Shown here in pieces: positions 31,461 through 43,500 of a stretch of DNA of 64,000 nucleotides (within the stretch, counting starts at the first letter, position 1; each line of letters begins with the position of its first letter). A program made the translations under genes and the position numbers. Source of the DNA: Pyropia haitanensis (Eukaryota > Rhodophyta > Bangiophyceae > Bangiales > Bangiaceae); assembly GCA_008729055.1 (NCBI GenBank), contig SDUX01000156.1, positions 1 to 64,000 on the forward strand, read 5' to 3'. The notes beneath the pieces were generated by a model that saw nothing but the letters and a program-made list of their open reading frames with translations, was not told the origin of the DNA and did not search any database.

Positions 31461-32471
31461 TGCGGTCCGCGCGCCGCGTGCACAGACGCCCCGCCCCCCC
31501 CGGTTGCGCGCCGCCCGCCATCGCCTGCGGCGCGATCTCCGCCACCGCACTGCGTGGAGCGGGTCGAGCCGCCGCCTCACCCCCCACCACACCCCCAAAG
31601 CGGCGGGGTGGCCCGCGCGTCCACCCGCCCACCTCTCATCACAAGTGCCGTCCCGCCTGCAGCAGCCGCACGGATCGCGCTCGGCAAGGGCGGCCGTCCA
31701 CGCGGCGCGGCCAGCAGCCAACCGCATCACGGGGAGCAGCCGTCGTACTGCAGAGACGGCAACCCGCCAGCAGGGTCCGCTGCTCTCAGAGCGCGTGCCT
31801 GCCCGCCGACGCCCGGCCGCCCGGGTCCCACCACCGCGCGTGGCGGCCACGCAGCCGCTGCGAGTCAACGCGTGCGGCGGACACCCGCCGCGGGCCCAGC
31901 AAGCCCGCGCTGCCCAACCACACGGGCGGCAGAGGACATGGCCGACCAGCGGTCGCCGCCGCCGCCCACACGGGCGACCTTTCCGTGCTGTGGACGCCCC
32001 GTGCTGCGCAAGTGCGCTGCCGGCCCAGGGGGCGGGCGGGGAGGGGGGTTCCCGCGCCGGGCGCCCCACCGGTCGCGCCGTCCTTGAAAGCGAGCGCCAT
32101 GCGCTCGCCTGGCGGGCTCCACCACCACCAGCGGCACCACCGGGCGTGCCTTGGCGCCGACGACGGGCGGCCACGCCGCCAGCTCCGCCGCCGCCCGCGC
32201 CTGTCACCCCTCAACGCCGCCGCAGTGACAGCGACGACCGCGAACCTCAAACAGTATGGCGGGACCGCTGCGGCAGCGGCGGCCGCCACCATTCCTGACC
32301 TGCAACCGCGGATCCCGCAGGAAGGGACCGCCAACGCTGGCCGGCAGGATGGGCAGAGGGAAAGAGACGGCGGCGGCGGACACGCCGGCCCGGTACAGCC
32401 CACCCGCACCGGCAGCGGCGGCACTGGCACACGGCCGGCGTGGCCGGTCACCCAATCCCGCCGCAATCGCT

Positions 32472-32540
32472 GTCGCCGCCGTCGCCGCCGTCGCCGCCGT
32501 CGCAGCCGTCGCCGCCGTCGCCGCCGCCGCCGCCGTCGCC
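32472..32540. repeat. 9-bp repeat (gtcgccgcc)n
   Basis: Tandem gtcgccgcc units; the minus strand would read (ATA)n. Confidence 0.75.
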
Positions 32541-33039
32541 GACACGCCGTCGGTCGCGCCGTTAGTCGAGCCATCGACGGCGCCGTCGGCCCTCTTGGCA
32601 GCCGTCACGAAGTGGTCCGCTATCGCCGCGGCCAGCGCCGGGAGCGTATCCCGGTCGTGCACCACCTCCCGGAACAGACGCCTCCCCCCCCCCCTCCCCC
32701 ACGGCAACCAGGTCCGCATCTTTGGGCGGGTGCAACGCCGCCAGCAGAGGCGACCGGGTGCTCGCCAGCCGCGGCGGCGGCGGCGGCCACCAAACTACGT
32801 GCAGCCTCACAGAGTCGAGGCGTGCAGCGACGACCGCCAGGCGGGACGGCGACTGCACGTATGCCGCGTCGGCGAGCGACGTGTCCCACGGTGATGGCGG
32901 CGGCGACGACCGCCGCCAGCGCGGTCGTCACGGCTGAGGTGTCGGGGGACGGCACGGCCGCCGCCCGCGACGCCGCCGCCGGCGAAGCCGAAGCAGCCGG
33001 CTCATCCGCGGCGGACGCGTTGGCGGCCGCGGCGGCGGG

Positions 33040-34692
33040 CGAGGTGTCGCGTCCCCCCGCGAAGCGTACTCGCTCTTCCGCGGCGGCCAGAGCGGCCCGC
33101 AACGCGCTGAGCTGCGGCTTGAGCGCCGCGAGCTCCCGGATCAGCCCCGCCCGCCCCGGCGGCGGCTCTCCGTGGCTGATGATCGTGGCGGACGCGCGGC
33201 GCTTGGTAAGCGCCGACTCGGCGGGCTTGTTGGCCGCGTAGAAGTTCGCGTCGGGCACGTCGTCCAGCAGCTTGTCGGGTCGGCAGTAGCGTCCCGTGCC
33301 GAGGTGGGCGCCGGGCAGCCACTCGTGCGTGCCGTGCATCCTGTGCGGGGGGTGGGGGGACGCGACATGGCGGGACGAGAGGGGCGGACGGGGGACAAAG
33401 AAAAAAAAGGGGCACAGCGAGCAGCAGACAGGGCGTCACGCTCAGGGGGCGAGAAACCACACAGCGAGAAGCGGGGAAGGGGAGGAACAGGTCGGACAAA
33501 GCGCGCGTCGGGCAGGCCGGGGAGCACAGCCGAGGCAGCGGCGACGTCACGACGTTCCATATGGCAGCACACAACCTCCGGCACCCGGGGCAGCACCGCC
33601 GGTCACGGCTGTGGCGACCACGGCGAGGCCAGCCGCCGCAGGCGCCGCGGCTGGCGCCGCCGTCGGCACCAGCCATGGCGGACCCCCCCCCCCCGGCACC
33701 GCGCCAAACCTGCTGCCGCTCGCGCCGGGACGGGGTGGCCGCCCTGCCAACGCCCACGCCGTCCTCCCCCCCACCCCCCCCGTGTGCGCGCACGGACCTG
33801 TCCGAAGTGGACGATCGCGTCTACGCCAACGTCCGCCTTTTGCCACCGATACCACAGACAGGACTGCCGGTGCGGCGTGGCGGCGCGCTCCAATCTCAGC
33901 CGCATCGGGTCGCCCAGCGCGTCCACCGGCGGCAGTACACCCGCCCGCCGGCTGCCAAAGTGAACGCCGCCGACCGGGAGCGCGCCATTCAAGGCGCGCG
34001 GCAGCGTCCACGCGGCGGGGTCGTCGCTCCGCGCGGCAGTGACGCGCACGGTGCGTGGCAAACCCGAGCCAATTGGCGGCGCGTGGCGGGCGTGACGAGT
34101 CGGCAGGCGCCCGCCACCGCCGCCGCCGCCGCCGCCCACGACACGCCGCCGCCCGCGGCGGTGCCAACCGCGTCAGCGGCCGCGGCGGCCGCGACCAGGT
34201 CGGCGCCGCCGCGCGTCAGCGCGTCGCCAATGTCATAGTCGTCCGCAGCGAGCCGGCCGCGCACCGCATCGAGCAACCGCGGCACGTCGAGCAGCGCGGC
34301 GGTGCTCCCCGCGCCGGAGCCAGGCGGGCGGACGCACAGCACGACCGCAACGACGCGCTGGGCGGGCAGCATTGCCGCCGCCGTCGGCTGCGCGCGCAGA
34401 CGGCCGGTCACGCGGTCCAACATGGAGAGGAATGCCGTCGCCGACGAGACTGCCAAAGACCCACCGGATCTACCGCGCCGTCCCGCTCGGGCAGCGCGTA
34501 CAGCACCACCGAATGCAAGACGCTGACGCCGGACCGCATCCACGTGGCCACGTCCAGGATCAACAGCGGCTCGCGGGCAAGGTCGGCCGCCGCCGCGTCG
34601 AGGACGCGGCCGGTGACCATGGAGACGGCGCGGACGCCCACCAGCGGGAATCCAATTGTGGACACCACCGTTTCGACGGCGACCGCGTCAGG
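33040..34692 (-). pseudogene. CHLH: magnesium-chelatase subunit H-like gene (ChlH/BchH/CobN family), broken frame
   Basis: ChlH binds protoporphyrin IX for Mg insertion in chlorophyll synthesis. Four minus-strand blocks follow the family order. A (34692-34459): VSTIGFPLVG and YALPERDGAVDPVG. B (34465-about 34043): RVVAVVLCVRPPG, TAALLDVPRLL, DDYDIGDA. C (34058-33798): VLPPVDALGDPMRLR, TPHR, DAIVHFG. D (33339-about 33040): HGTHEWLPG, PDKLLDDVP, FYAANKPAES, KRRASATIISHGEPPPGRAGL. These match the central part of ChlH, where VHFG is directly followed by a HGT-EWLPG segment. The 457-base gap between C and D has GT...AG ends (33797-33341), so it is probably an intron. Each block change is a -1 shift. 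N- and C-terminal thirds were not found. The Lys in AANKPAES and other changes show a divergent copy or paralogue. Sequencing errors could explain the breaks. Confidence 0.68.
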
Positions 34693-35599
34693 GCGGCGGC
34701 GGCGACGGCGGGCGGCGCCGCAACGGCGGTCGGCGCCGCCGCCGTCGTCGCCGAGAAGTGACAAGAGGCGGCCGGCGGGCGACGCCGCCTCAGCGGCAGC
34801 GTCGGCCGCCGCGTCGGCCGCCGCGTCGGCCGCGCCGCCAGACAGCGGTCGCAACGGCGGCCGCGGCGATGGTGGCGGCGGCGGTGGCGGCGGCGGCAGC
34901 GGCAGCGGCAGCGGCGACAGTGACGGTGGCGGCCGCGCGGAGGATGGCGGAGGCGGCCACGGCGACGATGGCGGCGACAGGGGCGGCAGGGTGTACTCTC
35001 CGCTAAGCCGCCATCGTGCCAGCAGCAAAAGCGAATCTGCGGCCACCGCCGCGGCCGCGGTCTCCGTTGTCGCTGTGGCCGCCGCCGACGCAACTGGCAT
35101 CGGCCGCCCAGCAAGAGGCAGCGACGGCAGCCACCAACGCAGCCAGCGCTACTGTCGCCGTGCGGCGGGTTGCTGTCAAGCCCGGCAGACACCGCCGTGG
35201 GGGTGGTGGGAACCACTCCGTCGGCAACGGACGCACAGGAAGAGTCCGCTGCCGCCATCGCCGCTGCTACCGCCGCGGGCGGCGTCGTCGTGGTTGGCAA
35301 GACCGCCGTCACAAGAGCCACCGATTTCCCGCCCGGCGCCGCCACCGCCACCACAGCCGGCGCAGGCGATCCGGCCGCCATGACTCTGGCAGCCCGCTCG
35401 GGCGCGGCGGCAGATGGTGGGGGCGCTGCTGCGGCGTCATCCGCCGCCGCCAGAGGGTCTCTGACATCCGCGCCCTCGGTAGTGTCTGCCCCTGCGGCCG
35501 AAAACGGCAGCGGGGAGGCCCAATTGGACGCGCCCTCTGGCAGCGCCGCCTCCGGAGCCGCCACGCCCGTGCGGCCGCGCCGAGTCCGCCCCTCAACGA

Positions 35600-37600
35600 C
35601 CGCCGCGCCGGCGGTGGCGCCCAGAGCCTCGGCCGCAGCGCAAGCGACACGCGCCACGTCGGCCTCCGCGCCGACGGCAGCGCCCATCGCCACGACGGCT
35701 GGCACTTCAGCGGCGCGCCCCACGACGGTGGCGAGGACGACGGCGTCGCCCGGCCCCTCGGCGGCCGGCAGCAGTACGTCCCCGCGCCGGCGACGATGCC
35801 GACGGCGGCGCCAAGCGCTAGGCATGCGATCACGACAGCGGAGTGCGCAACGATGTCCGCGACGCCGACGGCGGCGACGCCGACGGAGGCGCCCATCGCG
35901 CGACACGCCCATCCACGGCGGCGACGCCGACGGCGGTGCCAACCGCCTCGGTAGGCAGCAGGCCGACGGCACGGCCCGGGACGGCGGCGACCCCGACGGC
36001 AGCGCCTGGCCCCTCTGCGGCCGACAGGCGTCGATCCGCCCCAGGGCGGCGGCTAAGCCGACGGCCGCACGCAGCTTTTCGGCGACCAGCCTGCAACGAT
36101 CCACCTCGGTGGCGGCGGCGACGCCGACGGCGGGACCCCGTTTCTCGGCGGCCGGCGGCCGGCGCTGCCCAGCACCCCAGCGGCGGCTACGCCGATGGCG
36201 ACGCCAAGCACCATGACAACGGCGATGCCGGCACCACGTCCTTCGGTAGCGGCGACGCCCACGGCGGCGCCAAGCGCTACAGCGGCGGCAACGCCGGCGG
36301 CGCTCGCCCCTGCGGCAGCGACGACGTAGAAGGCGGCGCCCAGCGGGACAACGGCAGACACGCCGGCAGCGCATCCAGCGCAACCACAACGGGCGGGCCC
36401 GCGGCACGCCCTTCCGCAGCGGCAACGCCGACGGAGGTGCCTGGCGCTACAACGGCAGGGAAACAGCAATCCGCCCCCTTGACGGTGGAGACGACAACGG
36501 CGGCGACCAGCGCAAGGACAGCTGCCACGCCAGCGGCGCTCCCCACGACGGCGACGATGCTGAGGACGGCGCCCAGCGTCAAGAAGGCGAACCGGCTGCG
36601 ATCGTACGACCGACAGTTGCGACGCCGACGACGGCGTGCAGCGCCTTGGCGGCAGGCATGCCGGCGGCGCGCCCTACACCGACGGCGATGCCGACAGTGG
36701 CTCCCTACGCGTCCGCCGCGTGCAATCCGCGAGCCTAACCCCGACGGCGGCCACGCCGACAGTAGTGTCCACCGCGTCGGCCACTGGCAGTCGGCGAACC
36801 GCTGTACGGCGGCGGCGATGCTGACGGCAGCGCCCAGCGCCTTCGCGGCGGCCAGACGGCGACCCGCCCGCGGACGGCGGCGACACCGACGGCGGCGTCC
36901 AGAGACAAAATGGCAAGCCGGCGGCGAGCCAACGCCAGACGACGGAAAGGCCAACGGCGCCACCTAGCCTCTCGGCAGCCAGCCACCCGCGATCCACTCC
37001 CCGACGGAAGCGACTCCGACGGCGGCGCACAGCGCCTTGCGGATGATGTGCCGGCGGCGTGCCCCGCGACGGCGGTCATGCGGCGATCCGCCCCAGGACG
37101 GCGGCGACGCCGATATTGGCGTGCGGCGGGTCCCCGGCGGGCCAGCAGCAATGCGCCCCACGGTAGCGAAGACGCCCACAGCCGCGCCCAGGGCCTCGGC
37201 ACCCGCTACGCAAACGTGCCCCTTGGCGGTCACACTGTCGACACCGGCGGGCAGTGCCTCGGTGGCCGCGTCGCTGCCGTCTGTGCGCCCCCGCCCCGGC
37301 GGCCGCGACGCCGATCCATCCCAAGGCGGCCGCGTCTCTGATCCCCCTCACGGCCGCGTCGCCGATCCCCCTCACGGCAGCCGCAGCGCCCATGGCGACA
37401 CCCTCCGCCGTGGCGGCTCCACCGGTAACATTCACAACCACAGGCGCCGCGCCGCGGCCGCCGCCGACCGCCTCGGCGGCCGCCACAATGATGGGAGCGC
37501 ACAACGCCTCTCCGGCAGCGCCGCAGAGCCACTCCATGAAGATCGCACCGCCGGCGGTCGCGTCCACGGCCTCGGCGGCAGCGGCGCGGAAGACGGTGCA
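35600..37600. repeat. degenerate ~66-bp tandem repeat region
   Basis: Repeats of a module around gcgacgccgacggcggcgcc, spaced about 62-69 bp; clearest at 35850-36340. On the minus strand successive modules read as 22-residue hydrophobic units (GAAVGVAAV-GR), on the plus strand as Thr/Ala/Pro-rich units (ATPTAAP). Both strands stay open for long stretches with frame drift, so a coding role cannot be decided from sequence alone. Confidence 0.6.
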
Positions 37601-37699
37601 CCACACCTCAGTGGCCATAGCGCGGACACGCCCCAACGCGGCCCAGCCGTCCCAGACTGCGCTCTGCAGCTGCCCAGTGACGCCATTTCCCAAAGCAGC

Positions 37700-40506
37700 A
37701 CCCCCCTCCAGGCGCTGCGTTACATCTCGCCCGCGGCCAATACACGCGCCGTCTTCGGCGCTGGCAGCCCAGAAGGAAGCGTGGCAGGAACGACGGGGAG
37801 AGGAGATCTGCGGCGGGGGGAGCGGCAGAGACCGCAGTTGTGAGCTGGTCTGGTGATGGACGGCAAGTCTCCAAGGGACTTACGTGATCACAGCGCAAGT
37901 ACGGCCGGCGTGCTGTTGGTCGCTGGGCCGCAAAGGAAAATCCAAGATCGACCGGCACGAATGCATGATAGGGTCATACGGCTTGGATCTGCGGCGAACG
38001 CAAGCCGTATGACCACTTCGGCACGTACGATCGGCACAATGTTCGCGCCGAATGCGCCCTCACGGCCCATTCAGAGGGGGGGGGGGGGGTCTCCGCACGT
38101 CTCACGTGACCGCGTCACGTGCTGGAGCCGTTGGCGAACCGTGATGATGTCACACATTGCCCGATATCGGTCTGTGCTTGTGTGGCCAGGAACGCGAATG
38201 GGAATAACTATCATGCCAGTCTATTGGCACACGTTCTATGTAAAGCAGCTCCCTCGACCAGTCAAGCTGCTGGTACCCTGCATCTATTTTGCATGCGAAG
38301 CCGTGTGCATATTGCGAGAGGGCATATTCCAGGGCTGCATGCCGCGGTCGTAGGGCGCCGCGCCTGCCTGCCGTACGCGGGAGAGGGGGGGGTGTGGCCA
38401 TTGCCTGGGGTGTCTCTGCCTGCCCAGGCGCCCTTTTCCGTCGCCCGCTCTCGCCGCCCGCTCTCGCCGGCCGTGCTCGGGGGGTGACTGCGAGCGAGCT
38501 AGCGCGGGGCTGAGGTCGGCGGGGCCTGCGGCGCGGAGGGACCGCCTGTGCTATTGCGTCGATGGACGTGGGAAGAGTGCGCTGGCGCATCGTATACAAA
38601 GCACACTGTTGGAGGAAAAGTGTCAGGCATGCCCCACTACCATCCTGCCAGCCAAAGACAAAATAGCCAGTGGCCGCTGGCGCCGCAGGAGCGGCCGAGA
38701 CATGGCCACGGACACATGTAGGCCCCATCGGGAGGGGGCACAGGGGCAACACCAGCCACGGCCGCCGCCGAGCGGAAGAGGAGAAAGGACCGACGGCTAC
38801 CAGAGCTTGTGTGGCCTGAAGGGGGGCGAGCGCGACCGGCGGCCGCCACCGGTCGTAGAAGCTGAGGCGGCGCACACCGTCACCCGGGCGGCGCTCATGT
38901 CGCCAGTTGCCCCAGGTCCCGCCAGCACCCCCTGCCGGTACTCGGAGACCTCCGGGGGCATGCGCCCTGCACCGATCTTGGCGACCTCCCGGGGACCCCG
39001 CCGGCAACCGGTCGTGATGGCTCCGGGGGCTGACGTAGCGAAAAACACTGCATAGTGCAGTGTAAGGGCAGGTGCGCGATCCGGAGCACGGTCAGAGGCT
39101 GGGTCTTGGAAGGGACAGACGACGATCACGTCGCAAGTGGCCGCCGTCGGCCGGAGTGGGGCGTCCCGGTGAGTGGCAGCCCAGTGATGACGTGCGGCAC
39201 TCCATCGTTGAAACGCCGGTTGCAGGGGGGAGTGCGAGGAAGCGTGTTGGGAAGGTGAGGGGCAGCAGAAGGGGTGAGGAGGAGCTCAGGGGTATGAAGA
39301 TCGGGGTGGGGAGGGGCTCAGGCGGGTGAAGATCGGGCACGACGTACCTTACGGCCGCAGGACGACGACATGCGTGCTCGGGTGTGGCACTTATCCGCGC
39401 AGTGAGGGCCCAATAACAGAGCTCCTGCGTGCGTGCTGCCTTGTCGCGTACCGCCTTATCCACGCCCGCCAACAGGAAGTGCCAGTTCGGCACTATGTTG
39501 CGGCCGGAAGCTTCCGGGCACATCGTGCCGAAAGTCGCGGCGCGCGGCAAAAGGTTCGCAGACGTGGCCATGGGCAGCGTTGGATAGGCGCCGTAGGTAT
39601 ATCAGTCACGCGGCGACCCTGCGAGGCGCTCGACTGGGAGGTCATGCATGCGAGAAAACTGTGCGCGAGCAGCAGCCTTAAGGGATATGCTCGATGGGTC
39701 AGCCGTGGAATCTGTGCACGAGGTCTACACCGTGGGCAGGGTGGGACCTGCGTGGCAAAGAAGACGTTGGCCTGAGGTGTGTGGGAAAATAAAATGAGGC
39801 GGGAAAATGGAACGCAGGCGCGCGGGACACGGCTCGAGAGCGGCCGAGGACTATGATGGACATCGGTGGGGCACGCACATTCTCCCGTGCGTAGAAGCGT
39901 AATTCGTGTCGGGGGACACGCCATCGGCGGTTGGGCCATGGGTGCGAGGAACAACCTGGCCAGTGTGCGACGCATGCTCTGGGGGCGGCTTTCTGCGAAG
40001 AAAGAAAACCGCCAGGGCGGTCCTGGCGTTCGGGGCTGCCCGAAATTCGGCTTCGGTCGGCCGTCCACAGATATAATACTGCTCATTTCAGGGTCCCACC
40101 CGTTCTCCCACCCAAATGCGTAAAAACAAAGCACGAAGTCCAATTTCCGAGATGTCGCTCGTGGCTGAGGCCTTCGTGCTTTCGTGGACTCGAATGCAAG
40201 TGTCGGCACGTTGTGCGAGGGCGTGCTTTCGGCGCAATGCAGCAGAGCATGGCAGAATAGCCGTTTCAGCCCAACACGTGGCAACTCACTGACGTCGGCA
40301 AGATAGAACCTCGGCACAATAGGCACCGCAAGGAGGCGCGCCCGCTTATCTGGTTGCCACGGGTGTGCACCGTGTTCATCAGCCGAGCTGCGCAGCGCTC
40401 TCGCGAGCGACTCTCGGTCAGCCCTTGACGGTGCCAAGGCGCCTCTGCGTCTGTCGGGGCTCGGGCCTGTGCGGGCGCCCACCGTTGTTCCGTCCGCGCT
40501 GCTGCC
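37700..40506. other. no convincing gene; contains hairpin and short motifs
   Basis: About 2.8 kb of mixed composition. ORFs on both strands are short, arginine- or cysteine-rich and overlapping, with no motif. It holds a perfect 14-bp hairpin (37972), a 14-base G run (38076-38089) and TCGGCAC/GTGCCGA motifs at 38018, 38031, 39487, 39525, 40203 and 40311, the last two just upstream of the 40507 gene. Confidence 0.5.
37972..38014. repeat. perfect 14-bp inverted repeat
   Basis: ggtcatacggcttg at 37972-37985 and its exact complement at 38001-38014, with a 15-base loop. Two TCGGCAC motifs follow at 38018 and 38031. Confidence 0.85.
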
Positions 40507-43500
40507 ATGCTCCCTAGCCGGCGCCACCGCCTCTCTCGCACGTCCTTTCTGTTCGGCGCTCCCCTCATCTTAGAGGACCCCGATGACGCGTTGCTTGCGC
40601 TGGCAGCGCGATCGAGCTTGTCTCCAGATGTTCGTGATCACGACACTCCGTCGCATGGGTCCGGCGATGAGCCCGGCAGCGGAGACGCAAGGTCACGTCA
40701 CCGCGCGGGAGGCGCACGTGGGCATCGTAGTTCGTGTGCACGCGGGTCACGCGAGGCTGGTGTGAGCAGCGACGCCGGTGGCGGAGGGGAAGCGCAAGGG
40801 CTGTACCGCGACGACGACGGTGGTGGGGAGGGTGGACAAGAAGACGGCGATGGTGAACTGAATCGGCAAGGGCTGGACGGCAACCACCTTGGTGGAGCAG
40901 GTGGACAAGGGCTGGACGGCGACGGCGGAAGCGGTGTCAATGGACAAGGAGTGAACGGCAACGGCAGTGCTGGAGGGGGAACACAAGGTTTTAACACAGA
41001 AGGTGGTGCTGGGGGGGCCGCACCAGGTGTTAATGCTGGAGGTGGTGCTGGGGTGGACGGACAAGGAGTGGAAGACGACGGCGCGGCCGCAGATAACGAC
41101 GGCGGAGGCGGGGGAGGCGCAGAAGGGCCTCAAGGCGACGATGTTGCTGGCGTGGACAGACAAGGAGTCGATCACGATGGCACTGGGGCGGACAACGACG
41201 GCGGTGGCGACGTTGAAGGCGAAGGTCCGGGTGATGACAGGGCCGGCGGAGCCGCCGCAGGCGGACCTAATGTGGACGGCAGTGACGGCGCCGCCGGAGG
41301 TGGTGCGGACAATCAGGGACCGGTCGGAGCTGGTGCGGAGAGCGATGGTGGCATCGCCGATCAACAACGTCGAGTGCGCCAAAGGAGACTCCGCAGACGT
41401 GTTCCTCTTCCACGGCGGCAGCCGTTTTCAAGGAGCGAGCTGAAAGAGTGGTTTACCTTTGAGCTCCGGGCGCTGCTGGAGATTGACGCCCGCGTAGCTG
41501 GCCAGGTGTTTGAGAGCAGAATCGAGGGCGCTTGCGTGAACGACGGAGGTGTTCTCGTCCTCCGCGAAGTCGGCGACTTGATAGCCTGCTGGGGAGTACT
41601 CTCCCATCATCGGGTCTGCGTATTGTGCTCTTGTGGTGGGGTGCTCGGACGCGGTTCAGGCGACCAGACAGTCAATGCTGGGGTTGAGCACCCGGAGCTG
41701 CTTCTTGCCATGGGTGCCAGCTGCTCCTGTCGCCATGCGGCGGCACTACAAGGCGCGTACCGGTCGGTCTGTCGAGACGTTGGCGTTTCCAGCAACGAAG
41801 AGCTCTTTGAGCATTTTCCCTGTCTTCTCGGTGGAGCTTCCGTCGGCCAGGCGGGCGAAGACTCAGGTGATGAACAAGGCGAGGACGACCCTCGCGCTTT
41901 CAAGGTGTGCGACTTTCCGCGCAAGCCTGGTCTTCCCGGTGTACCTGTGTACGCCGTTCTCTACGAGAGCGTGTGGGCTCCGGTCGCTGCCAGGTCTCGT
42001 GGCAAACGGACAAGGATTGGGTTCTGTGGCCAGCTCTCGTGCGCTTCACACGCGTGGTCGTGCATTCACGCTAAGACGGTCAGTAGGATGCTGCGGGAGG
42101 AGAACTCGTCAAGCAGCGAGGATGAGGGCGACCCTGGAACCAGTTCTGCACCTGACGCGAGCGAAGAAGAGCTGCATCAACCCGAGCAAGGTGCTGCTGG
42201 TGGTGAAGCAGATGTGGGTGCAGACGCGAACGCGCTGCAATCCAGGCGTCGACGTCGTGCGCGCAACATGTTTCCCTGCCGTGGAGAGGTCGCCAAGTGC
42301 GAGGTTATGCACTCGTCTTGCGAGGTTCAGCGGCTTGCGGGCGCTTTTCCACGTGTGCTGCCAGGTCTCTACGTTGAAGACTGGTGCCTTATGTGCGGTG
42401 TGGCGCGAGGTGATGCTGATTTGACGCAACGGGTTGCCGCTTTGTTCACCGTGCGAGGCAAGATGGTCATCACTGTGGCGGACTGGACGTGCGAGGCCGG
42501 GCATCTCGTCGAGTACGACGGCGCGGAAGACGCGCTCTTTGCTTTTCAGGCGGAGACGGTGTACGCGCGCGTGTTTCTTGACGCCATGCTGGAGACCTGC
42601 GTCATTGGACGCACGACGATGTCTGCGGCAGCGGAGTTGTGGTCAAGCACTCTGCGGAATACCGGGGCGTACACTGACGGGGAAACCGGTCAAGCACGTC
42701 AACAGCTCTCGGATGCTTGTGGAGCTTTCTCGGACACGCTCGTCATACCAGACTTGGCTTTCACGTGCCCGAGATGTGGTGAAGAGGAGCAAGAGACCGG
42801 GACACTGACGTGCGTGCTGTGCGACGGCCAGGTCCTCTCCGTGTTGCAGGACCTAATCGTGCCGATGCTCCGTCCCGGGCAGAATTGCCCGCGAGCGGCC
42901 ATTCCCATCACGTTTGCCTGCGCCGTCCGCAACGCTGTCGTACGAGCTGTCATCCGCAGGCGCGTCCGTGCCGGTGTGGGCACGGCAACTTCGGTAAGTG
43001 GGAAGGAGCGGGAGCAGTGCAACCGGTTTAAGGCTGCCGGAGAGGGTGACCGGCCTTCCTTGCCTCCGCTTCCGGACGATGAGCAGGCCGAGGAGAGGAC
43101 CCTCCAGGAGGCAGAGAAAGCGCTGCTGTGGGCTTCTTCCCACCTGTTCTCGACCTTCTTCATCATTCGAGACGCTGTCGAAGAAGGTGCGGGAGATGGT
43201 GCCGCCGCGGGGAGCGGCTCGTCGACTGACCAAGAGGCGATGTCTGAACTCAATGCAGACTCCGATAGCCCCTCGAGCAGCAGTATACAAGGCGGTCAAG
43301 AGGGCACTGAGATTAACGACGTGGCGCAGGATCTGGTGTATATCGATCACTTCGGGGTCATACAAGAGCAGGATGGTCTTCTGGGTGATAATGGGCGCGC
43401 CGCCGAGGAAAGCGGCGTCAATGCTGAGGACGAAGCACTGCTCGACACGCTCGCCGCCGCCCATGTCGCTGGGGAGGGAAGCCAGGGCCTCGACGCCCCT

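Noticed and set aside
30121..33241. Plus-strand ORFs of 725 and 637 codons
   Set aside because: Almost entirely Arg/Pro/Ala from GC-rich DNA; the recognisable ChlH-like and HEAT motifs are on the opposite strand.
38150..39007. 285-codon minus-strand ORF
   Set aside because: Starts on a non-ATG codon, no family recognised, and competing open frames occur on the other strand.
39493..40527. Minus-strand ORF of 344 codons
   Set aside because: No motif, overlaps the start of the strongly supported 40507 gene, and its Arg/Pro/Ser composition is typical of off-frame translation here.
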